From Eubacteriaceae bacterium (GTDB taxonomy: Bacteria > Bacillota > Clostridia > Lachnospirales > Lachnospiraceae): a stretch of DNA of 64,000 nt. Location of the stretch: NCBI GenBank assembly GCA_910575665.1, contig CAJTFB010000006.1, forward strand, positions 57,104 through 121,103, given 5' to 3'. Below the pieces are notes generated by a model. That model did no database searches and was not told the DNA's origin. It saw only the letters and a program-made list of their open reading frames with translations. The translations under genes and the position numbers were made by a program. Shown piece after piece: positions 51,246 to 61,392 of the stretch. Within the stretch, counting starts at the first letter, position 1, and every line of letters starts with the position of its first letter.

Positions 51246-51962
51246 TTGAATAATATTCTAAGTCGTTTAAATACAAAAAAAGACGGGGAAGTGGAGTTCA
51301 TCGATGTAGTCAGCGAAGAGGAAGCGGAACTGCTTCTTCCTCAGATGGCGGACGATCTGAACATGGAAAAACAATACCGGCAGATCATGTTTTTTTATGA
51401 GGCAGGGATTCAGCAGGTGACAGCAAAACTGGAGATCCTGAACAAAGAATTTCAGTACTGCAACGATCGAAACCCCATTGAAAATATCAAGAGCCGGGTT
51501 AAAACTTCTGACAGTATCATCGGAAAGATGAAGAAAAAGAGGCTACCCCTTACCATCAGCTGCATGATGAGAAATATCTATGATGTGGCGGGAGTCCGGG
51601 TGGTGTGTCCCTTTATCTCCGATGTGTACCATGTGGCAAGAATGTTGATGAATCAGACGGATGTGGAAGTGATTCGCGTGAAGGATTACATAGAGACGCC
51701 AAAGGAAAACGGATACCGCAGTTTGCATCTGATCCTGATGGTGGATGTGTTCTTTTCCGACCAGATGCGCAAGGTGCCTATTGAAATTCAGCTGAGGACC
51801 ATCGCGATGAATTTTTGGGCGAGTACGGAACACCAGCTGCGTTACAAAAAGGAGAAAGAGTTTACCCAGGAGATGCACAAGCAGCTCAAACGTTGCGCGG
51901 ATCTGATGGCGCGGGCGGACCGGAAGATGCAGAGACTGGCAGAGAATCTGAGTGTGGATTAG
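51246..51962 (+). CDS. Small alarmone synthetase (RelQ/YjbM-type (p)ppGpp synthase)
   Basis: This 238-residue synthetase lacks the hydrolase and regulatory domains of long RelA proteins. The catalytic core reads SRVKTSDSIIGKMKKK, IYDVAGVRVVCPFISDVYHV and TPKENGYRSLHLIL, then VPIEIQLRTIAMNFWASTEHQLRYK, the synthetase signature with its Glu and Arg ligands. A coiled-coil tail follows. It starts with TTG at 51246, set by GAAGGATGTG. A TATAAT box lies about 20 bases upstream. It makes ppGpp-type alarmones under envelope or other stress. Confidence 0.9.
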   Translation: MNNILSRLNTKKDGEVEFIDVVSEEEAELLLPQMADDLNMEKQYRQIMFFYEAGIQQVTAKLEILNKEFQYCNDRNPIENIKSRVKTSDSIIGKMKKKRLPLTISCMMRNIYDVAGVRVVCPFISDVYHVARMLMNQTDVEVIRVKDYIETPKENGYRSLHLILMVDVFFSDQMRKVPIEIQLRTIAMNFWASTEHQLRYKKEKEFTQEMHKQLKRCADLMARADRKMQRLAENLSVD

Positions 51963-52223
51963 CTCAGCGCCGTAGAGCTAGACTGGAAATAAACATGGTT
52001 TTATTTTGATGTGTGTGCAGGCGCTGTGATGAGGAGTCTAGGCCAGACCATCCGCCTTCCAAATATTATTACAGAGCATCCCGGGGATGACAGGATTTAT
52101 CAATTAGCCATAAGTTAGAAATTTTTAATTGATGGCTGATTGTTACTGTTTTGCGATCCTTTATTAATACGAAAGTGTAAGGGGATGTTCATGGCTATAA
52201 TTTTATTGAAACGGGGGATTAAT

Positions 52224-53240
52224 ATGATAGTGAATTCTATAAAAGATAATCCGGAAGTTAGGACTTATCAATATAATGCATATTTAGAAGCAATATTATA
52301 CAATCATCTTGATTATAAGGAGTGGTTGTATTCAAACTACGTTCAAGTCGTATATTTACCAGAAGACCAATGTAATGTCAGCCTTGATTATGAGGCCCCA
52401 ACAATTTATGGTGGATGTCCTCTTATTGAGTATCAGGACTTTGCTATCAAAGACAATAAATCTTTATTTCTAGAAAGTATAAATGATAATTTACAGAAGG
52501 GAAAGTATATATATTTATTTCTAGATGAGTATTATGTACCAGAACGAGGTTCTTTTGGAAAATGTCATTTTGTTCATGATATTTTGATTTATGGTATGGA
52601 TAAACAAAGTAAAACGTATCTTGTGATTGGATATAATTCAGAATTTGTGTTTGTAAAAAGCCAGATTGATTTTGAAGCGTGTTATCAGGGATTTGTGAAT
52701 AATGAAGACCATATCTATATGAAAGCTGTTACACTGAAAAGAGATACGTATTCCATGAAAGAAGAAGTACTAAAAATAATGCTTGAAGATTATTTATATG
52801 GGAGAAACAGTAAAGAACATTTAGATTTATATATTGATATGTCTACTTATTGTTCGCCTTTTTTTGATTGTAGAAAACAATTAAGTAGTAGTTTTGGAGT
52901 AAAAGTATATGATCAGTATATAAAAGATGTAATTGAGTGTTCTAAACAAAATTTAGAAATTGATTATAGAATTTCGTATCTTTTGTATGAACATCACCAA
53001 TTAATGAGGAATAGAGTGCTTTACCTGCAAGACAAGGGGGTTATTAAAAAGGATTTAAAGTTGGTTCAAACTGCAGATGATATTGTAAGAAGAACAAAAC
53101 AACTTGTGAATATTTCTTTAAAATCTTTATATGTAAAAGAGAAAAAAGTTTTGTGTGAAAGATTAATAGAGATATTAGTTATTTTAGAAAAAATTGATTG
53201 CAAATTTATTTCAGATATAATTCATTTATGGAATCATTGA
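52224..53240 (+). CDS. AT-rich orphan protein, BtrH N-terminal-like (RiPP/NRPS accessory type)
   Basis: This 338-residue protein is strikingly AT-rich compared with its neighbours. The segment around residues 105-165 (YLFLDEYYVPERGSFGKCHF, then VHDILIYGMDKQSKTYLVIGYN) resembles the BtrH_N-type domain found next to peptide-maturation and peptide-synthetase genes, which has a papain-like fold. I cannot identify a catalytic cysteine with confidence. The C-terminal 150 residues are helical. The ATG at 52224 is chosen because GGGGG lies 6 bases upstream; two earlier in-frame starts exist. A decayed transposase follows, so it was probably imported. Confidence 0.55.
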   Translation: MIVNSIKDNPEVRTYQYNAYLEAILYNHLDYKEWLYSNYVQVVYLPEDQCNVSLDYEAPTIYGGCPLIEYQDFAIKDNKSLFLESINDNLQKGKYIYLFLDEYYVPERGSFGKCHFVHDILIYGMDKQSKTYLVIGYNSEFVFVKSQIDFEACYQGFVNNEDHIYMKAVTLKRDTYSMKEEVLKIMLEDYLYGRNSKEHLDLYIDMSTYCSPFFDCRKQLSSSFGVKVYDQYIKDVIECSKQNLEIDYRISYLLYEHHQLMRNRVLYLQDKGVIKKDLKLVQTADDIVRRTKQLVNISLKSLYVKEKKVLCERLIEILVILEKIDCKFISDIIHLWNH

Positions 53241-53289
53241 CCTATTCCAAAAAATGATTTAAATACGTTTTTTGTTGATGATAAAAAGG

Positions 53290-53541
53290 TTTTAAAGAAC
53301 CTGAAAATGTAGAAACAGAGAAAAATTCCCTTAAGAGCCGTACTGATCCAGAGTGCGGCTGTATTTATCAGGCGTTGAAAAAGGGCTGGGTATTTGTAGG
53401 AGATAACAGCAGATACCAGTAGATACCAGTCAAGGCATCATTACTGGTATTGACTGCTCTCTTTCGAATTAGCGGGAAAGTGATATTATTTTGGAACATT
53501 TCAAAAAACAGCCTCTGAAAAAGAAGGGTTTGCCGACAGGT
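53290..53541 (+). pseudogene. Decayed IS1182-type transposase fragment
   Basis: Disconnected frames read EKNSLKSRTDPECG and, shifted, GIITGIDC, then after an in-frame TAG, RESDIILEHFKKQPLKK. These match in order the central region of IS1182-family DDE transposases (TDPECGYI...GI-TGVD...ESD-ILEH), from which the linking residues are lost or scrambled. Frame changes and a stop codon show it is dead. Neither the ends of the element nor terminal repeats are visible. A local repeat AGATACCAGT occurs twice at about 53410-53430. Confidence 0.55.
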
Positions 53542-53611
53542 CCAAAATTTCAAACACCTAATGATGATTCATCTCATTGGTACGTTTCCTCCTTATGTTA
53601 TATGCTGCCCC

Positions 53612-55702
53612 CTACAGCCGGTTTTTTGCTTCCTTGCAGAATTGGATCTGAGAGCAGAGCGGCGCTTTGCCCCGGCGCTCTACTTTTTTATAGATGCCGC
53701 CGTAGATATCTACTGGGCTTCCTTTTTCTTTATCGATCACGTTGTCCGGCTGGAGAAGATGGGCTTTTTGATTGTCAGCAAGCTGGAGATCCAGGACATG
53801 CACGATTTGTTCTTTGAGCTTTTCATCCTCCACCGGGAACAGGATCTCCACCCGTTTGTCAAGATTTCTTGGCATCCAGTCCGCGCTTCCCATATAGATC
53901 TCAGGTTCTCCGTCATTTTCAAAATAATAGATCCGGGAGTGTTCCAGGAAGGTTCCTACGATGGAGCGGACGCGGATGGTCTCACTCATACCCTTGATGC
54001 CCTGTTTGAGGCAGCAGATTCCCCGGACGATCAGGTCGATCTCCACGCCGGCGGCTGAGGCATCATAGAGCGCCTTGATGATTCCCGCATCACACAGGGA
54101 ATTCATCTTGGCAATGATCTTTGCCGGTTTTCCTTTTAGGGCATTGTCACGTTCCCTCTCGATCAGCGCCACAAATTTGTTGCGCAGCCAGATCGGCGCC
54201 AAGGAGAGCTTATTCCATGCCAGCGGCTCCGAGTAGCCGGAAAGCATATTAAATACAGCAGTGGCATCCTCACCGTAAGGGCGCTTGCAGGTGAAGATTC
54301 CCATATCCGTATACAGTTTTGCGGTGGAATCGTTATAGTTTCCGGTGCCGAGATGGACGTAGCGGCGGATGCCGTCTTCTTCCCTGCGGACTACCAGGGT
54401 AATCTTGCTGTGAGTCTTGAGTCCCACCAGTCCATAGATGACATGGCAGCCTGCCTTTTCCAGTTTCCTTGCCCAGACGATATTATTTTCCTCGTCGAAT
54501 CGTGCCTTTAGTTCCACCAGCACCGTGACCTGTTTGCCGTTTTCGGCGGCCTGGGCCAGGGAGGCGATGATCGGTGAGTTGCTGCTGACGCGGTAAAGCG
54601 TCTGTTTGATGGCGAGGACGTCCGGGTCTTTGGCGGCGAGGCGGACAAAATTCACCACAGGGTTGAAGGTCTCATAGGGGTGGTGAAGGAGGATGTCGCC
54701 CTCCCGGATCTGTTCAAAGAGATCCCTGTCCATATCGAGATTTTTCGGGGGCTGGGGGATGTAGCGGGGCTCTTTGAGGTGGTCAAAGCCGTCCATCCCG
54801 TACACTTTCATAAGAAAGGTCAGATCCAGAGGTCCATGGATCTTGAAAATATCTTCCTCCTGGATCATCAGTTCTTTTTTTAGTATTTTTAAAAGTCTCT
54901 TGTCGATGCCGCGCTCCACTTCTAGCCGGATTGCCTCTCCCCACTGACGTTTTTTCAGCTGCTTTTCAATCTCGATCAGAAGATCAGCTGCCTCGTCTTC
55001 GTCGATGGTGAGATCGGCATTTCTCATGACCCGGTAAGGGGTGGCAGCCAGAACCTTATAATTAAGAAATAGTTTCTGTATATTTTTTTCGATCACCTGC
55101 TCCAACAGAAGGATCGCGGTTTCCCCTTCCTTTTCTGAGGGTACGGTTACGATCCGGGGCAGCACGGAGGGAACCTGCACCGTGGCGAAATCAAAGGTGT
55201 CTTTCTGCTTTTTGTCCATCAGAAGCGCCGCGATGTTCAGGGATTTGTTGCGAATCAGCGGAAATGGGCGCGATGAATCCACGGCCATCGGGGTAAGTAC
55301 TGGATATACTTCTTTGAGAAAATAGTTATCCACATAGGCGGCCTGTTCCTTTGTCAGATTCTCGTATTGGGTAATAATTTTCAGCCCCTGTCGTTTCAGG
55401 GATGGGAGGAAGGAACGGTTGTATATGTTGTACTGTGATTCCACCAGTTCGTGGGTTCCCTGGGAGATCGTTTCTAGCTGTTCCCTTGGGGTGAGTCCTG
55501 CGATATCTTTTTTGGTGTATTTGGCGTGAACCATATCTTTCAATGAGGCGACGCGGATCATAAAAAATTCATCCAGATTGGAAGCCGTGATACTCAAAAA
55601 TTTGAGGCGCTCCATCAGCGGGATGGATTTGTCTTTCGCCTCTGAGAGAACACGATAATTAAATCCGAGCCAGCTCAACTCTCTATTGTAAAATTTGCTC
55701 AT
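53612..55702 (-). CDS. ppk1: Polyphosphate kinase PPK1
   Basis: This 696-residue enzyme reversibly polymerises ATP gamma-phosphate into polyphosphate. The N-terminal FYNRELSWLGFNYRVL, the central NVRLAAKDPDVLAIKQTLYR-type block and the phosphohistidine region GLKTHSKITLVVRRE, plus RYVHLGTGNYNDSTAKLYTD, are PPK1 landmarks. The C-terminal phospholipase-D-like half includes IYMGSADWMPRNLDKRVE. Length is typical. It starts 3 bases after the stop of the Ppx-type gene, so both are one operon. The 3' end reaches the transposase relic. Confidence 0.95.
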   Translation of the reverse strand: MSKFYNRELSWLGFNYRVLSEAKDKSIPLMERLKFLSITASNLDEFFMIRVASLKDMVHAKYTKKDIAGLTPREQLETISQGTHELVESQYNIYNRSFLPSLKRQGLKIITQYENLTKEQAAYVDNYFLKEVYPVLTPMAVDSSRPFPLIRNKSLNIAALLMDKKQKDTFDFATVQVPSVLPRIVTVPSEKEGETAILLLEQVIEKNIQKLFLNYKVLAATPYRVMRNADLTIDEDEAADLLIEIEKQLKKRQWGEAIRLEVERGIDKRLLKILKKELMIQEEDIFKIHGPLDLTFLMKVYGMDGFDHLKEPRYIPQPPKNLDMDRDLFEQIREGDILLHHPYETFNPVVNFVRLAAKDPDVLAIKQTLYRVSSNSPIIASLAQAAENGKQVTVLVELKARFDEENNIVWARKLEKAGCHVIYGLVGLKTHSKITLVVRREEDGIRRYVHLGTGNYNDSTAKLYTDMGIFTCKRPYGEDATAVFNMLSGYSEPLAWNKLSLAPIWLRNKFVALIERERDNALKGKPAKIIAKMNSLCDAGIIKALYDASAAGVEIDLIVRGICCLKQGIKGMSETIRVRSIVGTFLEHSRIYYFENDGEPEIYMGSADWMPRNLDKRVEILFPVEDEKLKEQIVHVLDLQLADNQKAHLLQPDNVIDKEKGSPVDIYGGIYKKVERRGKAPLCSQIQFCKEAKNRL

Positions 55703-55705
55703 GAA

Positions 55706-57220
55706 CTATCCCTCTTTTCTTTTATTTTTCTTTTTCAACACCGGACGGATTCCAAATGCTTCCTCAAACACATCGGCTTTCCGGTGAAACAGTCCTTTCT
55801 CTAAGGTAATATCTGCCATGGTGTAGGCGACGATGAGCAGGGAACTATCCTGGAGTGTGACGCCTACCTGACGGATCTTCTGGGAATTGCTCTTATCCAG
55901 AACATTTGCCAGCTTGAGGATGGCACACAATTTTACGATGGTGATATATTCTTCCCGGGAGATATCGTCTCCGATCTCTTCAAAAGGAGGAAAATATTCG
56001 CTGTTGTAGCGCAGGATATTTGCCACGATCACACGCTCTTTATGGGAAATCCCGATGATCTCAGTACTCATGATGATTTTGTAAGAATTTTCCCTGGTCT
56101 GTTCCATATTGACATATGCGCCGCAGCTGTGGAGTATGACACCAATCTGTAGCAGTAGGCGCTCCCGTTTGCCCAGGCCATGGAGTTTTCGTATGCTATC
56201 AAATATTTCCAAAGCCAAATAGGTAACATTTTCTACATGCTTCATGTCCGTGTGATAGCGCAGGGCGATGTTTTTCGATGTGGTAAGGATGTCCTTGGTA
56301 AAGTCGTGGCCGGAATTGATCCGTTCCTTGCGCTCAGCATATTCTGCCACCATGCTGTCACAGAGGTCGATGGCGGACATGTAAATGTCTTCGCATTTGG
56401 TCAGGGCAGCGATCTTTTTTAAAAGAAGGATCGTGGGCGCCATCGCCTCATTTCTTTCGATGCCTGGCAAAAAAGTAGAATTTATGTTGGCTAATTCTTT
56501 TTGCGACATAAGTCCTGTAAAATCTGCATATTTTTCTTTAAGCAGTTGTTTGATCTCAGGAATCTGATCCCCTACTGTGATGATATGGGGAATCTTTTGG
56601 TTATCCAGATACATCCGGCAGAATTCAGTCAGATCCTTGTTCATGTATTCGGAAATCAATTCATTGAAGTTGAAAATCTCCGGCTCAATGGTGTGAAGGA
56701 GCTCTCGGATTCGGGAGGAACCGAGTTTTAGGTTCTGGGTGAATTCCAGAGTTCCCAGGTGGAACAGGGACAGCTGTATACTGCCCGCCTGGATATCTAC
56801 GATCAGGGCTCCTTTGTCGATCAGTTCTGAGAAGTTCTTTTCTTTCAGAAACACAGCTTTAAAATATAAAAAACGTTCTTCGCTGTTGCTCAGGATCTTT
56901 ACCTTGACATCTGCCTGCAGTTTGATCTGGTCTAATAGGACCAGCTTATTGGACGCTTCCCGCAGGGCGTCGATGCCATAGGCATGGTAGGTGGATACCT
57001 GGTATTCCTGCATGATTTTTTTATAATCTCTTAGTACTCGACAGATCTCTGACATGGTCCGGTAAGAAACCTGGCCATGGGAGAAAATCTCTGAGCCTAA
57101 GGACATTTTGTGCCTCAGATGAGTGAGTTCACGAATGCCATGGGCTTTTGACACCTCATAAATCTTCATGGCAAGTTCTCCGGAACCTACATCGATGGCA
57201 GCGTAGGTATTTATCGCCAT
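55706..57220 (-). CDS. ppx: Exopolyphosphatase/guanosine-pentaphosphatase family protein (Ppx/GppA)
   Basis: This 504-residue protein has an actin-like ASKHA domain (about 1-300) and a C-terminal HD-like helical domain (about 310-500, with HVENVTYLALEIFDSIRKLHG and LLQIGVILHSCGAYV). The phosphate-binding start reads AAIDVGSGELAMKIYE; the usual Asn after GS is replaced by Gly. It hydrolyses polyphosphate ends or pppGpp. The start at 57220 (minus-strand ATG after GGAGAG) is preferred to a start 75 bases earlier. With ppk1 directly behind, it controls the polyphosphate level. Confidence 0.88.
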   Translation of the reverse strand: MAINTYAAIDVGSGELAMKIYEVSKAHGIRELTHLRHKMSLGSEIFSHGQVSYRTMSEICRVLRDYKKIMQEYQVSTYHAYGIDALREASNKLVLLDQIKLQADVKVKILSNSEERFLYFKAVFLKEKNFSELIDKGALIVDIQAGSIQLSLFHLGTLEFTQNLKLGSSRIRELLHTIEPEIFNFNELISEYMNKDLTEFCRMYLDNQKIPHIITVGDQIPEIKQLLKEKYADFTGLMSQKELANINSTFLPGIERNEAMAPTILLLKKIAALTKCEDIYMSAIDLCDSMVAEYAERKERINSGHDFTKDILTTSKNIALRYHTDMKHVENVTYLALEIFDSIRKLHGLGKRERLLLQIGVILHSCGAYVNMEQTRENSYKIIMSTEIIGISHKERVIVANILRYNSEYFPPFEEIGDDISREEYITIVKLCAILKLANVLDKSNSQKIRQVGVTLQDSSLLIVAYTMADITLEKGLFHRKADVFEEAFGIRPVLKKKNKRKEG

Positions 57221-57339
57221 ATTTTTTTCTCTCCGTTCCATATATTTAGTAATTCTATTATACGATTTTTTTGTAAAAAACACCAGTAAAAACATTGATA
57301 AAAGTACAATTTTTTGTGGATTCTGTGAGATCTGAATAC

Positions 57340-57368
57340 TTGCAAAGATTGGGATCTTATACTACAAT
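57340..57368 (+). promoter_or_regulatory. Sigma-A promoter of queA
   Basis: TTGCAA, 17 bases, TACAAT, about 45 bases before the start codon, in the gap between the divergent ppx and queA. Confidence 0.75.
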
Positions 57369-57421
57369 AGACAGGAAAGGCCGCAGAAGATGAAGTCTGT
57401 GGTAGATTGGAGAACATAAGA

Positions 57422-58450
57422 TTGAAGACAAGTGATTTTTATTTTGAACTGCCAGAGGAGCAAATCGCACAGGATCCGTTGGCAGATCGCAGCTCTTCCC
57501 GGCTGATGGTTCTTCACCGGAAGACTGGTACCATCGAGCATCGGAAATTTACGGATATTGTGGAATATCTGAGACCGGGAGACTGCTTGGTGAGAAATAA
57601 TACGAAGGTGATACCTGCCAGATTGTTTGGAATCAGGGAGGACACCGGGGCAGTTATAGAATTTTTATTGTTAAAGCGCCATGAGGATGATGTGTGGGAA
57701 ACGCTTGTAAAGCCGGGGAAAAAGGCGCGGACTGGAGTGAGGGTGGTCTTCGGGGAGGGAGAACTGCGAGGAGAGATCATCGGCGTGCAGGAGGACGGCA
57801 ACCGTCAGATCCGCTTTTCTTATGAGGGGATTTTTGAGGAAATACTGGACCGTCTTGGGCAAATGCCCCTGCCACCGTATATTACCCATAAGCTGGAGGA
57901 TAAGAACCGTTACCAGACCGTATATGCCAGATATGACGGCTCTGCGGCGGCGCCGACGGCGGGACTGCATTTTACGGAAGAGCTGTTCCGGGAACTGGAG
58001 GAAAAGGGCGTGGCTGTGGCAAACGTTACTCTTCATGTGGGACTGGGCACCTTTCGTCCGGTAAAGGTGGAGGATGTGACAGAACATCATATGCACTCGG
58101 AGCATTATTTTATTGAGCCATTGGAGGCGGAGAAGATCAATCAGGCAAAAAAAGCCGGTGGACGAATCATCTGTGTGGGGACTACCAGTTGCCGAACCAT
58201 CGAGTCCGCGGCGGACGGGGACGGAGTTCTGCGGGCTGCAGAGGAGAATACGGAGATCTTTATTTATCCCGGCTACCGCTTTCAGATTATGGATGAGTTG
58301 ATCACAAATTTTCACCTGCCGGAATCTACCCTTTTGATGCTGGTTTCAGCGCTGGCGGGGAAAGAGTTTGTACTTCGTGCCTATAAAGAAGCTGTCAGAG
58401 AGGGGTATCGTTTTTTTAGCTTCGGGGATGCGATGTATATAACGGAGTAA
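57422..58450 (+). CDS. queA: S-adenosylmethionine:tRNA ribosyltransferase-isomerase QueA
   Basis: This 342-residue enzyme makes epoxyqueuosine in tRNA from preQ1 and SAM. Signature blocks are [16 protein letters not shown] at the start, [28 protein letters not shown] and [27 protein letters not shown], and [17 protein letters not shown] near the end. The TTG at 57422 matches the family start and has GGAG 9 bases upstream; an earlier TTG at 57407 overlaps that site. No tgt gene follows, unlike in many genomes. Confidence 0.94.
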   Translation: MKTSDFYFELPEEQIAQDPLADRSSSRLMVLHRKTGTIEHRKFTDIVEYLRPGDCLVRNNTKVIPARLFGIREDTGAVIEFLLLKRHEDDVWETLVKPGKKARTGVRVVFGEGELRGEIIGVQEDGNRQIRFSYEGIFEEILDRLGQMPLPPYITHKLEDKNRYQTVYARYDGSAAAPTAGLHFTEELFRELEEKGVAVANVTLHVGLGTFRPVKVEDVTEHHMHSEHYFIEPLEAEKINQAKKAGGRIICVGTTSCRTIESAADGDGVLRAAEENTEIFIYPGYRFQIMDELITNFHLPESTLLMLVSALAGKEFVLRAYKEAVREGYRFFSFGDAMYITE

Positions 58451-58469
58451 TGGAAAGGAGAGTCAGGAA

Positions 58470-59363
58470 GTGAGGGATAAGAAACTGTTGTTTGTTTATA
58501 ATCCGTGCGCTGGAAAGGGAACGATGAAGAATAAGCTTTCGGATGTGATCGAGACCTTTATGAAGGCAGAATATGAGGTGACGGTCTACGCTACCCAGCG
58601 GGAGGCAGAGGCGACGGAGATCGTCATGGAATCGGGAAAGAATTATGACCGGGTGATCTGCTCCGGCGGGGATGGTACGCTTCATGAGGTGACCCAGGGA
58701 TTGATGCAGTTGGCTCCGGAGGAACGGCCGGTGTGCGGATATATTCCCACGGGGACAGTGAACGATTTTGCCAAGGGGTTGAAGCTGCCCATGCGAATCA
58801 AGCTGGCGGCTAGGGTGGCAGCCAGAGACAAAGTGAGGCCGGTGGATATCGGACTGATGAATGGGCATTGCTTTACTTACGTGGCGGCATTTGGCGCGTT
58901 TACTTCAGTATCCTATGAGACGCCTCAGGCGTTTAAGAATCTGCTTGGAAAGACGGCTTATATCCTGCAGGGCATGGCCCAGCTTGGAAACATCAAGGCG
59001 TATCATGCGGTGATCCGGGCGGACCAGGAGACGGTTGAGGACGATTTTATCTTTGGCATGGTGAGTAATGCCAGGAGTATCGGCGGCTTTTCTTTCTTTA
59101 AGAAAGGGATGGTGTCTGTGAATGACGGGATATTTGAGGGGGTATTTATCCGGAAACCGAAAAATCCACTGGAACTTCAGGCGGTGCTGAATTCCTTTGT
59201 GACATTGAAGCCCAATGAGCAGATTCTGGGCTTTCACGGAAAGAACTTTTCTATTTTGTCAGAAGAGGAGATTCCATTTACACTGGATGGGGAGAACGGA
59301 GGAAGTTATCAGAAAACGGAGATCCAGTGTTGCCACAATGCCATTAATTATGTGTGGGGATAA
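58470..59363 (+). CDS. Diacylglycerol-kinase-catalytic-domain lipid kinase (DagK/YegS-like)
   Basis: This 297-residue lipid kinase has an N-terminal nucleotide-binding domain (KKLLFVYNPCAGKGTMKN; the catalytic GGDGTLHEVTQGLM; GYIPTGTVNDFAKGL) and a C-terminal beta-sandwich (FDYVAAFGAFTSVSYET-like, GFSFFKKGMVSVNDG). It phosphorylates diacylglycerol or a similar lipid, recycling DAG released by lipoteichoic-acid or glycerophosphate chemistry. It starts with GTG after AAAGGAG and follows queA after 19 bases. Confidence 0.9.
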   Translation: MRDKKLLFVYNPCAGKGTMKNKLSDVIETFMKAEYEVTVYATQREAEATEIVMESGKNYDRVICSGGDGTLHEVTQGLMQLAPEERPVCGYIPTGTVNDFAKGLKLPMRIKLAARVAARDKVRPVDIGLMNGHCFTYVAAFGAFTSVSYETPQAFKNLLGKTAYILQGMAQLGNIKAYHAVIRADQETVEDDFIFGMVSNARSIGGFSFFKKGMVSVNDGIFEGVFIRKPKNPLELQAVLNSFVTLKPNEQILGFHGKNFSILSEEEIPFTLDGENGGSYQKTEIQCCHNAINYVWG

Positions 59364-59462
59364 AATGACTTATCTTTGCCAATAATTGGTCAAAAAACTG
59401 TCAAAATCATTTTTTATAATGTGACTTGTAAAACAGAAATATTCAGACAGGGAGGAACAATC

Positions 59463-61025
59463 ATGATAAGAAGACATTTAAAGAAAGCATGTATTGGTGT
59501 CTGCGGCATGCTGATGGTGCAAATGATCGCAGTAACACCCGTAAATGCGGAGGTGCTTCCGACACCGACACCTGCGCAGGTAGAAACAGATGCGGTGGTG
59601 ATTCCGGAGGGAACTACATTTAAGACGGCGATCCCGGATGATAATTTTCGTAACTTTATCATTGAGACTTATTTTGAAAAAAATGTGAAGGATGATGACA
59701 AGTTTACTGCTGAGATGGCAGAAAAACTGGGGGATATTACAGGAGTTCTTGATATCAGCGGAAAGAAAATTGTTAATCTCAAAGGTATTGAGTATTTTAC
59801 TGGTATTTCAGAGCTGAATGCTTCCTATAATAATCTTCAGCTTTTGGACATTACCCAGCTAACAAAACTGGAAAAGATCAATGTATCTTACAATGACCTG
59901 ACTCAGTTTACCTATGGCAAAGAAAACACTCTGAAAGAGATTAACTGCCGTAATAACAATCTTGCTATTCTGAGCCTCTCTGGCATGACCAGCCTGGAGA
60001 CGCTAGACTGCAGCAACAACAAGCTGACGATGCTGAATGTGGCAGGTCTTTACCAGCTGGTTTCACTGGACTGCAGCAACAATGATCTGACCGGCCTGGG
60101 ACTGGATGGTCTGGTGGCACTGGAACGTGTGTACTGTGATGGCAATGCCCTTTTGACTCTCAATGTATCCAGCCTGAAAAACCTGAAGGTTCTGGAAAAC
60201 CGCAGAAGTGAGATCACATTGAAGGTACAGGCGGTAGGAACGGATTGTGGTGTAGTTCTTCCGACAGGAGCAGAGGTTCCGTCCAACATTTCTAATAGCG
60301 GTGCCTATAACACGGCCAGCAGAGCTATCGTATGGGATAAGATCACAGGAGTACCGGCATCCTTTACTTATACTTATGTTATTCCGGGCACTCTTCAGAG
60401 TGTAACCGTAACAGTTAACGTGGACAAAACAGATTTTGTGGATAAATCTGTGACATTAGGCAAAGTTGATACACTTACTGTTGATAGCTCTGGCTACAAT
60501 AAAGTTAAACTGACCTGGAGTGGTGTGGATGGTGCAACGGGTTACCGTATTTATCGTTCCACATCCAAGACCAGTGGATTCACAAAGATCAAATCCATCA
60601 CAACCAATTCAAAAGTTACCTATACAAACTCGGGAATTTCATGTGGCACCCAGTATTATTACAAGGTGCGTGCATATCGTCTGATCGATGGCAATTATTA
60701 CTTTGGGGAATATTCCAACGTGGTTGGCGGCAAACCAGTTCCAGCAAAGCCAGGTTCTGTGTCTGTGGCTAAATACAGCCGCACCAAAGTAAAACTGTCC
60801 TGGAATAAGGTTGCAGGTGCAAGCGGATTCCGCATTTACCGTTCCAAATCCAAGACCAGTGGATTTTCCAATATCAAGACGATCACTTCTGGCTCCAAGC
60901 TGACCCATATAAAGAAGACGACACGTAATGTAAAATACTATTACAAGATTCGTGCTTACAAGACGGTGAATGGCAAGAAAGTCTGGGGGACCTATTCAGC
61001 AGTGAAAGCTAAGACTCTGAAATAA
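59463..61025 (+). CDS. Secreted leucine-rich-repeat protein with FN3 repeats
   Basis: This 520-residue protein has a signal peptide (CIGVCGMLMVQMIAVTPVNAE), a Pro/Thr stretch, leucine-rich repeats at about 85-240 (units such as LETLDCSNNKLTMLNVAGL), a beta domain, then two close FN3-type repeats at about 335-510 (GYRIYRSTSKTSGF and GFRIYRSKSKTSGF). It resembles internalin-like adhesins of gut Clostridia but shows no sortase motif. The ATG at 59463 follows GGAGGAACAATC; an earlier ATG 87 bases upstream would hide the signal peptide. A terminator follows about 120 bases after the stop. Confidence 0.85.
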   Translation: MIRRHLKKACIGVCGMLMVQMIAVTPVNAEVLPTPTPAQVETDAVVIPEGTTFKTAIPDDNFRNFIIETYFEKNVKDDDKFTAEMAEKLGDITGVLDISGKKIVNLKGIEYFTGISELNASYNNLQLLDITQLTKLEKINVSYNDLTQFTYGKENTLKEINCRNNNLAILSLSGMTSLETLDCSNNKLTMLNVAGLYQLVSLDCSNNDLTGLGLDGLVALERVYCDGNALLTLNVSSLKNLKVLENRRSEITLKVQAVGTDCGVVLPTGAEVPSNISNSGAYNTASRAIVWDKITGVPASFTYTYVIPGTLQSVTVTVNVDKTDFVDKSVTLGKVDTLTVDSSGYNKVKLTWSGVDGATGYRIYRSTSKTSGFTKIKSITTNSKVTYTNSGISCGTQYYYKVRAYRLIDGNYYFGEYSNVVGGKPVPAKPGSVSVAKYSRTKVKLSWNKVAGASGFRIYRSKSKTSGFSNIKTITSGSKLTHIKKTTRNVKYYYKIRAYKTVNGKKVWGTYSAVKAKTLK

Positions 61026-61392
61026 GGGAAACCGATAGTGACACAGTATACTAGATGATGTCATTGAGCTGGTGTGCCAGAACAAAATATGATAACTTAC
61101 GCGATTGCAGGGGCGTAAGAGAAAGAACTGGAACATGCCATGAGAACGACAGCGGCCGGCTTTGCCTGGCCGCTGTTGTTTATGTGTGTATCCAATATGG
61201 TTGCAGTCAAATCGGTGAAATTCCATAACATACCCTGATAGTTGAAGTGTATAGTCAGGAGAAAAGGGCCATTGTGAGGTAGAATTTGAGGAAAGCTGGA
61301 GACAAAGTTCGTTGCTACATTCACTGTGATCTGAGTGCATTCCGTTAACAATAATGTTGATTAAGCAGTCATTAAAATAGTAAAGGAAGAAT
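61026..61392. other. Non-coding interval between the LRR-FN3 gene and the AgrC-like gene
   Basis: In this 367-base interval between convergent genes I see only the terminator at 61145-61180. No agrD-like peptide gene is apparent here. Confidence 0.5.
61145..61180 (+). terminator. Hairpin terminator after the LRR-FN3 gene
   Basis: AACGACAGCGGCC pairs with GGCCGCTGTTGTT (one G-T) around a 10-base loop, followed by a short T-rich tract. Confidence 0.7.

Noticed and set aside
53491..54058. Plus-strand frames of 108 and 165 codons over the end of ppk1.
   Set aside because: They run antisense to conserved ppk1 sequence; only the short upstream part matches the transposase relic.
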